64,000 nt of DNA from Cupriavidus oxalaticus (GTDB taxonomy: Bacteria; Pseudomonadota; Gammaproteobacteria; Burkholderiales; Burkholderiaceae), in contig NZ_CP038634.1 in assembly GCF_004768545.1 (NCBI RefSeq), positions 1,426,001 through 1,490,000 on the forward strand, written 5' to 3'. A model generated the notes under the pieces. The model was not told the origin of the DNA, did not search any database, and saw nothing but the letters and a program-made list of their open reading frames with translations. The stretch's first letter is position 1. Every line of letters starts with the position of its first letter. Shown here piece after piece: positions 7,949-14,835 of this stretch. The translations under genes were made by a program, and so were the position numbers.

Positions 7949-8977
7949 ATGAAGCTGCAGTCCGCCGCGCGCCTGCCGGCATTGGCCATGGCCGCCGCAA
8001 CCGCCGCCGCGATAGCCATCACGATGCTACCGGCCACCATCGGTAGCGCCCATGCGGCCGCGGCGCAGCAGAAGACCCAGGTACCGGGCTATTACCGCAT
8101 GGTGATCGGCCAGCTGGAAGTCACCGCACTGTACGACGGCTACATCGACCTCGACCCGAAGATCCTCAAGTACACCAGCGCACGCGAGGTGCAGAGCCTG
8201 CTGGCACGGATGTTCGTCGAGTCGACGCCGGGCATGCAGACGGCGGTCAATGCCTACCTCGTCAATACCGGCAGCAGCCTGGTGCTGGTCGATACCGGCG
8301 CAGCGGCATGCTTCGGTCCCACGCTCGGGCGCATTGGCGACAACCTGCGCGCGGCGGGCTATGCGCCGGAGCAGGTCGACGCGGTGCTGCTGACGCACCT
8401 GCACGGCGACCATGCCTGCGGCCTCGCCGCGAACGGGCAGCCGGCCTTCCCCAACGCGACGGTCTATGTCGACAAGGCCGATGCCGACTACTGGCTCAAC
8501 GAAGCCAATGCCGCCGCGGCGCCGAAGGAAGCACAGGGGCTGTTCGCGATGGCACGCGCCGCGGTCGCGCCATACCAGGCGGCGAACCGGTTCCGCACGT
8601 TTAACGGCGGCAGCGGCGGCCAAGGCGGCAGCGGCGCCGAACCGATCCCGGGCGTGCGCGCGCTGCCCGCCTACGGGCATACGCCGGGCCACAGTGGCTA
8701 CCTGTTCACCTCGGGCAAGGACAGCCTGCTGCTGTGGGGCGACATCGTCCACAGCCATGCGGTCCAGTTCCGCCGTCCGCAGGTGGCGATCGAGTTCGAT
8801 ACCGACAGCCATGCCGCGGTGATCACGCGCAAGCGCATCCTGGCCGATGCGGCCAAGGGCAAGCTGTGGGTAGGGGGCGCGCACCTGCCATTTCCGGGGC
8901 TGGGCCATGTGCGTCGCGACACGGCCGGCTATACCTGGGTGCCGGCCGAGTACGGGCCGATCCGAGCGGATCGATAG
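7949..8977 (+). CDS. Exported metallo-beta-lactamase-fold hydrolase
   Basis: 342 residues. Translation from the ATG at 7949 (AAGGAACC just upstream) gives a long Ala-rich signal peptide ending near SAHA (residue 36), so the enzyme is probably periplasmic. The zinc motif THLHGDHACG places H150, H152, D154 and H155, and further ligands are visible in AYGHTPGHSGYLF and in LLLWGDIVHSH. The early block QLEVTALYDGYIDL and VNAYLVNTGSSLVLVDTGA resemble the AHL-lactonase/glyoxalase II-like subgroup. A likely activity is hydrolysis of a lactone or ester; the true substrate is unknown. A Gly/Ser-rich insert (FNGGSGGQGGSGAEP) interrupts the domain at about residues 216-232. The gene is monocistronic. Confidence 0.85.
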   Translation: MKLQSAARLPALAMAAATAAAIAITMLPATIGSAHAAAAQQKTQVPGYYRMVIGQLEVTALYDGYIDLDPKILKYTSAREVQSLLARMFVESTPGMQTAVNAYLVNTGSSLVLVDTGAAACFGPTLGRIGDNLRAAGYAPEQVDAVLLTHLHGDHACGLAANGQPAFPNATVYVDKADADYWLNEANAAAAPKEAQGLFAMARAAVAPYQAANRFRTFNGGSGGQGGSGAEPIPGVRALPAYGHTPGHSGYLFTSGKDSLLLWGDIVHSHAVQFRRPQVAIEFDTDSHAAVITRKRILADAAKGKLWVGGAHLPFPGLGHVRRDTAGYTWVPAEYGPIRADR

Positions 8978-9033
8978 CCCGGGGCGCACGCCGCGCTGTT
9001 CGCCATGCCTGGGGAAACGCTCAGGCCGATGGC

Positions 9034-9052
9034 CGCAGAAATGGGTACGCTT
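9034..9052 (-). repeat. Dispersed intergenic repeat, copy 4
   Basis: CGCAGAAATGGGTACGCTT, the reverse complement of AAGCGTACCCATTTCTGCG and an exact match to the consensus core. It lies in the 282-bp gap between convergent hydrolase and GNAT genes, which otherwise shows no gene. Confidence 0.8.
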
Positions 9053-9259
9053 GCCCGCTGCGGCAACTTGGCCGAGGGCATCGCGTTCTTCGACGTGCTG
9101 TTCCTGGCCCCGCCCGTAGCGGGCTGCCGCAGCCGGGGCGCGACCACGCCGACGCATGGCGCGCCGGGCGGCCGCTGTTCAGGTTGGTACGCCGGGGAGT
9201 TCTCGCGCAGATGGGCGCGGAGTGAGGCGCGAGGATCAGTCGGGACTGGCCGGTACGGC

Positions 9260-9649
9260 TCAGGGCCGGCGCCGCTCCATTGCCACCATCGATGGCGTAA
9301 AGCCGAGCTGGCCGAAGAACGCCGCTTCGGAAGAGCGCGCCGCGCGCAGCACCCAGGTGATATCGGGATCGTTGCCCATGACGTGGCGCACCAGCGAGCG
9401 GCCAATGCCGCGCCGGCGGTGGCTCGGGGCCACGGCTACCATCGACAGGAAGCCGTCGGAGACGTCGTCGCACAGGGCCCGGGCGAAGCCGACGATCTCG
9501 CCGCCTTCCACCGCCACGGCCACGCGCTGGGAATTGGCCACCAGCCGCGCGAACTTGTCGGGACCGCCTATCCGGTTGGACCAGCCATTGGCGATCAGTA
9601 GTTGTCTGGCTGCCTCGATGTCATCGGGCAACAGGTTACGGATTTCCAT
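9260..9649 (-). CDS. GNAT-family N-acetyltransferase
   Basis: 129 residues from the ATG at 9649 (MEIRNLLPDDIEAARQLL), chosen because alignment to the GNAT fold starts there and a GAGAG site lies upstream. The acetyl-CoA pyrophosphate-binding loop is VAPSHRRRGIGRSLV (Q/R-x-x-G-x-G/A type), and the C-terminal FFGQLGF is the usual GNAT beta-bulge region. It would transfer an acetyl group from acetyl-CoA to a small molecule or protein amine; the substrate is unknown. It is divergent from amn, with a 197-bp shared upstream region. Confidence 0.85.
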   Translation of the reverse strand: MEIRNLLPDDIEAARQLLIANGWSNRIGGPDKFARLVANSQRVAVAVEGGEIVGFARALCDDVSDGFLSMVAVAPSHRRRGIGRSLVRHVMGNDPDITWVLRAARSSEAAFFGQLGFTPSMVAMERRRP

Positions 9650-9846
9650 TGGCGGCTCTCCCAGTAAAGCATGTACGGCCCCTCGCCGCCCCTTGCCACC
9701 AGGGGCGCCGCGAGTCGAGAACGGCACGGGAACCCGCGCCGCACAATTGGCGGAGTGTAGCGAGCGGGCGCGGGCGCGTCAATTTGGCTTCCGGGTGGGT
9801 GGGGGTGCCGCTCACGCCAGCGCGCCGGCGGGGTATCATGGCCTGC

Positions 9847-11325
9847 ATGAACGCCCCCGTCTTCTCCTCAGCCCATCCGGCCGACCAGCTCGCCGAATTT
9901 TCTGACGCAGATGCAGCGCTGGCGCGCATCCGCGAGATCTACGACGCCTCGGTCGGCGCGGTGCGCGCGCGCTTCGATGCATTCGCCAGCGGCAAGCCGC
10001 TGCCCTCGGCCGCGCACGCCTGCTATCCGTACCTGGGGATCTCGGTCAACATCGAGACCATGGTCACCGACAGCCGCCCCTCCTGGGGCACGGTGGCCTA
10101 CCCCGGGGTGTACGGCACCACGGTGACCCGCCCCGACCTGCTGGCGGACTACTACCGCGACCAGATCGAACGGCTGATGCGCTACCACCGCGTCCCGGTG
10201 GTCGTCGGCCTGAGCCGGCGCCCGATCCCGCTGCCGTTCGTGATCGAAGCCTCGACCACCGACATCAGCTACACCCAGGCGCGCGAGCTGGAGGCCTCGT
10301 TCGTGCTGCCCGAGCTCAGCCGCATCGACGACGGCATCGCCAACGGCACCTACGAGCCGATCCCGGGCGAGGCCTGGCCGCTGTCGCTGTTCCCGGCCGA
10401 GCGCGTGGACCTGGCGCTGCAGCGGCTGTACCACTACACCGGCACGGCGCCGCAGCATGTCCAGCGCTTCGTGCTGTTCACCAACTACCAGCGCTATGTC
10501 GATGAATTCGTCGCGCTGGGCCGTGCGCTGATGAGCAGCAGCGACGGCGGCGGCTACACCCGCTTTGTCGAGCCCGGCGACGTGGTCCAGGACCTCGGCG
10601 GCGCCGAGCCCGAAGACACGACCCGCCCGCGCGCGCTGCCGCAGATGCCGGCCTACCACCTGGTGCGCGAGGACAAGCTGGGCGTGACGCTGGTCAATAT
10701 CGGCGTGGGCCCGTCCAACGCCAAGACCATGACCGACCATCTTGCCGTGCTGCGCCCGCATTGCTGGCTGATGGTCGGGCACTGCGGCGGCCTGCGCCGC
10801 TCGCAGCAGCTGGGCGATTACGTGCTGGCACACGCCTACGTGCGCGACGACCACGTGCTCGACCACGACCTCCCGCCCTGGGTGCCGGTGCCGCCGATCG
10901 CCGAGATCCAGGTGGCGCTGCAGGAAGCGGTGGCGCGCGTCACCGGCCTGTCCGGCAGCGAGATGAAGACGCGCATGCGCACCGGCACCGTGGTCTCCAC
11001 CGACGACCGCAACTGGGAGCTGAAATCCAAGTCGCTGTATGCGCGCTTTAACCAGTCGCGTGCCATCGCCATCGATATGGAAAGCGCCGCGGTGGCCGCC
11101 AACGGCTTCCGCCTGCGCGTGCCCTACGGCACGCTGCTGTGCGTCTCGGACAAGCCGCTGCACGGCGAGCTCAAGCTGCGCGGCATGGCCAACGCGTTCT
11201 ACCGGCAGCGCGTCAGCCAGCATATGACCATCGGCCTGGAGGCAATCCGCATCCTGCGTGAAAACGGTGTCGAGCAACTGCATTCGCGCAAGCTGCGCAG
11301 CTTCGACGAGCCGGCATTCCGCTAG
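9847..11325 (+). CDS. amn: AMP nucleosidase
   Basis: 492 residues, close to the ~484 of E. coli Amn. The start is either 9847 (MNAPVFSS) or 9838 (MACMNAP); a GGCGGGG run at about 9828-9834 gives better spacing for 9847. The N-terminal AMP nucleosidase domain (about 10-170) is followed by the nucleoside phosphorylase-like catalytic domain, with VGPSNAKTMTDHLAVLRP, HCGGLRRSQQLGDYVLAHAYVRDDHVLD and the substrate-binding IAIDMESAAVAANG. The enzyme cleaves AMP to adenine and ribose 5-phosphate in the cytosol, a purine-salvage and AMP-level control step. A bidirectional terminator separates it from the convergent ompW. Confidence 0.95.
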   Translation: MNAPVFSSAHPADQLAEFSDADAALARIREIYDASVGAVRARFDAFASGKPLPSAAHACYPYLGISVNIETMVTDSRPSWGTVAYPGVYGTTVTRPDLLADYYRDQIERLMRYHRVPVVVGLSRRPIPLPFVIEASTTDISYTQARELEASFVLPELSRIDDGIANGTYEPIPGEAWPLSLFPAERVDLALQRLYHYTGTAPQHVQRFVLFTNYQRYVDEFVALGRALMSSSDGGGYTRFVEPGDVVQDLGGAEPEDTTRPRALPQMPAYHLVREDKLGVTLVNIGVGPSNAKTMTDHLAVLRPHCWLMVGHCGGLRRSQQLGDYVLAHAYVRDDHVLDHDLPPWVPVPPIAEIQVALQEAVARVTGLSGSEMKTRMRTGTVVSTDDRNWELKSKSLYARFNQSRAIAIDMESAAVAANGFRLRVPYGTLLCVSDKPLHGELKLRGMANAFYRQRVSQHMTIGLEAIRILRENGVEQLHSRKLRSFDEPAFR

Positions 11326-11354
11326 GCTGCGACGTTCTTTCTTGCCCAAGCAAA

Positions 11355-11390
11355 AAAGGCCGGCTCCCGACGGGGCCGGCCTTTAATTTT
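11355..11390. terminator. Bidirectional terminator between amn and ompW
   Basis: AAAGGCCGGC at 11355-11364 pairs with GCCGGCCTTT at 11375-11384. It is followed by AATTTTTT on the plus strand and flanked by AAAAAA on the other side, so it can serve both convergent genes. Confidence 0.88.
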
Positions 11391-11408
11391 TTACTCTCGC
11401 GTTGCCGC

Positions 11409-12053
11409 TCAGAAGCGATAGCCCACGCCCATGCTGAACAGCCACGGGTCCAGGCTCACCTTGGACACTTTGACGTCGCCGGCCTTCACATCGCTCGACA
11501 GCCAGATCTTCTTGATGTCGGCATTCAGGAACCAGTTCTTGGTCAGCTTGTAGTCCATGCCGATCTGCAGCGCCGGCCCGACGCTCCAGCTGTCGAGCTG
11601 CAGCGCGTTGTTGGCGAGGTTCTCGCCCCAGATGCGGGTGAAGTTCAGGCCCGCGCCGATATACGGACGGAACGTGCCATTGGGAATGAAGTGGTATTGC
11701 ACCAGCAGCGATGGCGGCAGGTGCTTGAAGGTGCCGATCTTGTTGCCGTCGAGATAGACGTTCTGCTTCTGCGGTACGGTCAGCACCAGCTCGGCGGCGA
11801 TATTGGGGGTGAAGAAGTAGGTGACGTCGAGCTCGGGGATCCACTTGTTGTTGACCGTGATGCGGTCCGATGCCCCTACGCCGCCAACCGGGTCCGAACT
11901 GTTGGCCATGTCGAGGTAGGTGCCGCGCAGGCGCACCATCCAGTTGCCTTGTGCATCGTCGGCGGCCATCGCGGGCGCGGCGAACGCGCCGAGCATGGCG
12001 CAGGCGGCGATGGCGGAGCAGGTGACCCGGGTACGGAGAGAGAGCTTGTTCAT
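11409..12053 (-). CDS. ompW: OmpW-family outer-membrane protein
   Basis: 214 residues from the ATG at 12053 (MNKLSLRTRV). The signal peptide ends APAMA at about residue 29. The mature protein is an eight-strand barrel type: GNWMVRLRGTYLDM at the start, ELDVTYFFTPNIAAELVL, LLVQYHFIPNGTFRPYIGAGLNFT, and the terminal SMGVGYRF ending in Phe. OmpW proteins form narrow hydrophobic channels in the outer membrane. Another in-frame start far upstream would add a non-homologous leader and is rejected. No further operon member is seen. Confidence 0.92.
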   Translation of the reverse strand: MNKLSLRTRVTCSAIAACAMLGAFAAPAMAADDAQGNWMVRLRGTYLDMANSSDPVGGVGASDRITVNNKWIPELDVTYFFTPNIAAELVLTVPQKQNVYLDGNKIGTFKHLPPSLLVQYHFIPNGTFRPYIGAGLNFTRIWGENLANNALQLDSWSVGPALQIGMDYKLTKNWFLNADIKKIWLSSDVKAGDVKVSKVSLDPWLFSMGVGYRF

Positions 12054-12342
12054 GATGTTTTGTCTTGGTCTGGTAAGGAGTCCGCGGACAGTTTGGCCGA
12101 GCGGGTTTGTGCGGACCTTGATGCAGAACAAGTCGAGAAGCCGCCACACAGGTGCGTCGCGATCGCGCGACAGCGGAGTTGCGGCGCTAATCCTCCGCTA
12201 ATAACCACATGCGGAATCATTCGTGGCAAGCCGGCGCGCCAGCCCTTACGCTGTGCAGGAGATCAGCGCCCGCGAGCTTCCACGCAAAGGCGGGCGCCGT
12301 GGCACCGGGCATGTCGTGGGCGTCCGCAAGGGCGTCTTTCCG

Positions 12343-12376
12343 GGTGTGCCCCGTGGGGGCGGGGCACACCGGTTTT
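12343..12376 (+). terminator. Strong hairpin followed by T-run (no obvious upstream gene)
   Basis: GGTGTGCCCC at 12343-12352 pairs exactly with GGGGCACACC at 12361-12370, followed by GGTTTTC. The structure reads as a plus-strand terminator, but no plus-strand gene precedes it. It lies just past the 3' end of the minus-strand leuA remnant. Confidence 0.6.
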
Positions 12377-12440
12377 CTTCGGATCCCCTTGCGGCGAGCG
12401 CCGTGTCAGGCCACGTCGGCTTCGTCTGCCGGCCGGCGCG

Positions 12441-12640
12441 GTGCCGGCTCACGCCCGAGACCACCGCGCGCAGCGACGCCGTGACCGGGTTCACGTCGAT
12501 GCCCGCGCCGAAGCCCGTCGGCGAATCTCCCACCCGCACTTCCCATAGCAAGCCGCGCGCGCATCGGCGCCGGCGGTCATCGCGTGCTCGTGGTAGTCCA
12601 TCACGCGCACCGGCAGGTCCACATCCGTCACGGCGCTCCG
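12441..12640 (-). pseudogene. leuA: Remnant of 2-isopropylmalate synthase (leuA) C-terminus
   Basis: Reading the minus strand from about 12622, codons give [15 protein letters not shown] then [11 protein letters not shown]. After a one-base deletion near 12543-12544, the frame continues as EVRVGD, then [24 protein letters not shown]. The blocks DYHEHA and GIDxNxVTASLxAVVS are hallmarks of the C-terminal regulatory region of 2-isopropylmalate synthase. Everything N-terminal, including the whole catalytic TIM barrel, is missing, and the frame is broken, so this is a decayed fragment. A functional leuA must be elsewhere. Confidence 0.75.
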
Positions 12641-12783
12641 CCTCGACCGAAGGACGGTCGCATGTGCGCTGAAAGGATGAGTTATGCGCGGGTCCGTACG
12701 TTATCCCTCAGTCATCTGGCCAGTATTGCGCTGGCACCTTTGCACCTAGGCTGGTAGCGCGTGAAAGAACACGGGGGAACATC

Positions 12784-14139
12784 ATGAAACTGAGAACGTG
12801 GGCAACCTGGCTGGCAGGGACTGCCATGACATTCTTGCTGGCCGCCTGCGGCGGTGGGGGCAGCGGCGGCTCGAGTTCGCCCTCCACGCCTGCCGCGACC
12901 ACGCCGCTGACCTTCACCGTCAAGATGAGCACGACCTCGGGCGAGGTAGGCGTGGGCCGCACGCTCACCATCAGCGCGCTGGCGGTGGACAGCAACGGCG
13001 TCGATGTCAGCGGCAATACGGTGTTCACCTGGAGCAGCGCCGACAATGGCATCGCCACGGTCGAACCGGTCGCGGCCACGCCGGCCAATGCGGTGGTGCG
13101 CGGCATCGCCACCGGTACCACCAACGTGCAGGTGGTCGCGACCGTCAGGAACGCCGACAACACCACCACCACGCTGCCTGCGCAGACCGCCACCATGACC
13201 GTGGTGCCGGCTTCCGCGGTCAGCTACAGCCTGTCGATTCCCCATACCAATCTGTCGATGAGCGACGGCCAGGAGCTGCCGGTCAAGGTGTCGCTGGTCG
13301 ACAGCAACGGCAATGACGTCTCGGCCAGCGTCAACAGCTGGGCGTGGGCGAGCAGCGCCACCGCGGTCCAGGTCACGGCCAGCCAGAACAGCGCCACGCT
13401 GAAGGCGAGCAACAGCTCGACCACCGCGGCCGTGACGGCTGACGTGTCGGTGTCGGTCACGGCGCCGGATGGCCGCGCGATCGGCGGCGTCATCGTGGTG
13501 ACGGTGGCGAAGAACGGCTCGGCCACCTATCGCGTGGTGACCACGCGCCTTGGCCAGCCGGTGGATGCGCTGCAGGTGCTCAACGACCATCCGGCCAAAT
13601 TCACCTCGCGCGTGCTGCGCAACGACGGCCAGGATGTCACGGCCGACTTCGACGGCACCTGGACCTACACCGCCACCTCGCCGACGCTGTCGACCGCCGA
13701 AGCCGCGGGTACGCACGATGCCACGGTCAGCAGCAGCCTGGCCAAGGGCACCGGCCCGGTCCAGAGCACGCTGACGGTGACCGCCGTGAGCACCAAGCTG
13801 GCCGTGCGCCCGGCTGCCGCCCTGTCCGTGACCGAGAATCCGACCTGGACGCTGGTCGACGACAACCAGCAGCCGCTGACGCTGCTGCTGATGCCGGCGA
13901 TCCCGGTGGAAGTGACCGCGCGCATGAAGCACCTGGGCGATGATGCGCAGTACACCGCGTGCAAAGACTGGGCGTGGGAAAAGACCGGTCCAGTGTCACT
14001 GACGCCTAGCATGCTGATGTTGCCGCACCAGGTGCGCGCGACGGGCACCGCCGCCGGCGACTTCACCATCACCGCGACCTGCACGGTGGTGGCGGACAAC
14101 ACGCCGCTGAAGCTGGTCTTCGTCGGTACCGTCAAGTAA
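12784..14139 (+). CDS. Lipoprotein with bacterial Ig-like repeats
   Basis: 451 residues. The signal peptide MKLRTWATWLAGTAMTFLLAAC ends in an LAAC lipobox at Cys22, followed by a flexible GGGGSGGSSS linker. At least two Big_2-like Ig modules are visible: residues ~40-140 (SGEVGVGRTLTISALAVDSNG, NTVFTWSSADNGIATV, GIATGTTNVQVVATV) and ~150-245 (the same pattern with DSNGNDVSASVNSWAWASS). The remainder is also beta-rich, with two Cys in its last part (CKDWAWEK, ATCTVV) that may form a disulfide. The protein should be anchored to a membrane by its lipid; the role (adhesion, surface scaffold) is unknown. It is monocistronic with a strong terminator. Confidence 0.85.
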   Translation: MKLRTWATWLAGTAMTFLLAACGGGGSGGSSSPSTPAATTPLTFTVKMSTTSGEVGVGRTLTISALAVDSNGVDVSGNTVFTWSSADNGIATVEPVAATPANAVVRGIATGTTNVQVVATVRNADNTTTTLPAQTATMTVVPASAVSYSLSIPHTNLSMSDGQELPVKVSLVDSNGNDVSASVNSWAWASSATAVQVTASQNSATLKASNSSTTAAVTADVSVSVTAPDGRAIGGVIVVTVAKNGSATYRVVTTRLGQPVDALQVLNDHPAKFTSRVLRNDGQDVTADFDGTWTYTATSPTLSTAEAAGTHDATVSSSLAKGTGPVQSTLTVTAVSTKLAVRPAAALSVTENPTWTLVDDNQQPLTLLLMPAIPVEVTARMKHLGDDAQYTACKDWAWEKTGPVSLTPSMLMLPHQVRATGTAAGDFTITATCTVVADNTPLKLVFVGTVK

Positions 14140-14165
14140 GCAGCAACGTTCCCGCGCGCAAGTGA

Positions 14166-14192
14166 AACGCCCTCCGGTCCGGAGGGCGTTTT
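14166..14192 (+). terminator. Rho-independent terminator of the Ig-like lipoprotein gene
   Basis: AACGCCCTCCGG at 14166-14177 pairs with CCGGAGGGCGTT at 14179-14190, then TT. A 12-bp stem 26 bases after the stop. Confidence 0.9.
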
Positions 14193-14206
14193 GCATTGGT
14201 GCCTTC

Positions 14207-14228
14207 CCAAAGCGTACCCATTTCTGCG
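14207..14228 (+). repeat. Dispersed intergenic repeat, copy 5
   Basis: CAAAGCGTACCCATTTCTGCG, exact to the consensus core; first member of a three- or four-copy cluster between the lipoprotein gene and the feo operon. Confidence 0.82.
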
Positions 14229-14332
14229 CAGCAAGGAAGAGTCGTATTGCGCGGCCAATACAGCCCGCGAAACCACCAGGTGAGCCCACGTCCTGCCAGT
14301 GCCGCGGCCCGCACCGACCACGTTCCGCACCC

Positions 14333-14353
14333 AAAGCGTACCCATTTCTGCGT
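14333..14353 (+). repeat. Dispersed intergenic repeat, copy 6
   Basis: AAAGCGTACCCATTTCTGCGT, exact consensus, 124 bp after copy 5 in the same orientation. A degenerate relative may lie at 14409-14428 (GCGTATCCCGC...CTGCG). Confidence 0.82.
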
Positions 14354-14447
14354 GCCGCTTCACAGTCCTTCATTGCCGCCGGTGTACCCCATCAGCCCGC
14401 GCCAGACGAGCGTATCCCGCTGCCTGCGCATGCCGCGCAAGCAGTCG

Positions 14448-14465
14448 GCGTACCCGTTTCTGCGT
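14448..14465 (+). repeat. Dispersed intergenic repeat, copy 7
   Basis: GCGTACCCGTTTCTGCGT, one A-to-G difference from consensus; same orientation as copies 5 and 6, 42 bp before the 3' end of the small gene downstream of feoB. Confidence 0.8.
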
Positions 14466-14507
14466 GAAGGAGCCCAGAAGGGAGATGGAGGGGAAAATAC
14501 GCGCCGT

Positions 14508-14822
14508 TCAGCGCTTGCGCACGAAGCGCACGACCTGCTCGGCGGGCTTTCCTTGCGCGCCAGTGGCGTTGGCGGTGTTGGAGCCGCAGGTGTTGCAGCC
14601 GCCGTCGTCGCAGCCGCTGGTGCAGCCCGAGGCCGCCTGCGGCGCCAGCCACCGCACCAGCCGGCCGCGCCAGCCGCTCGCGGCGGCGCCGCCCAGGCGT
14701 GTCGCGAGGGCGGCCTTGACGCGCTCGCGCGTGCGCGGCGCATAGCGCGCCAGCACCGAGACCGCGCACGCCAGCACGATCAGCGGGACCAGCAGCGTTT
14801 CGAAGGCGTGGTAGAGCGTCAT
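14508..14822 (-). CDS. Small Cys-rich single-helix membrane protein downstream of feoB
   Basis: 104 residues from the ATG at 14822. One transmembrane helix at residues ~8-26 (ETLLVPLIVLACAVSVLA) is followed by a basic segment and a Cys cluster CTSGCDDGGCNTC at about 73-85. It begins 13 bp after the feoB stop, so it is almost certainly the third gene of the feo operon. It takes the place of FeoC but lacks a helix-turn-helix. Similar small proteins next to feoB in related bacteria are annotated as DUF6587-type (from memory, not verified). The Cys cluster could bind iron or an Fe-S cluster; this is inference. Confidence 0.72.
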   Translation of the reverse strand: MTLYHAFETLLVPLIVLACAVSVLARYAPRTRERVKAALATRLGGAAASGWRGRLVRWLAPQAASGCTSGCDDGGCNTCGSNTANATGAQGKPAEQVVRFVRKR

Positions 14823-14835
14823 GGCAGCGATGGCG

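Larger units (their letters stand above)
12054..12783. other. 730-bp intergenic region with a hairpin and a gene remnant
   Basis: No intact gene is visible between ompW and the Ig-like lipoprotein. The region contains the ompW promoter area (12054-12240), a strong hairpin at 12343-12372, and the leuA remnant at 12441-12640. The interval 12645-12783 should hold the promoter of the lipoprotein gene, but I cannot point to clear -10/-35 boxes. Confidence 0.6.

Noticed and set aside
12732..12744. TGGCACCTTTGCA, resembling a sigma-54 promoter
   Set aside because: The GG and GC elements are 7 bases apart instead of the required 10.
14207..14465. Repeats at ~120-bp spacing, considered as a CRISPR array
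   Set aside because: Units are 18-21 nt and too far apart, spacer lengths are unequal, and no cas gene is near.
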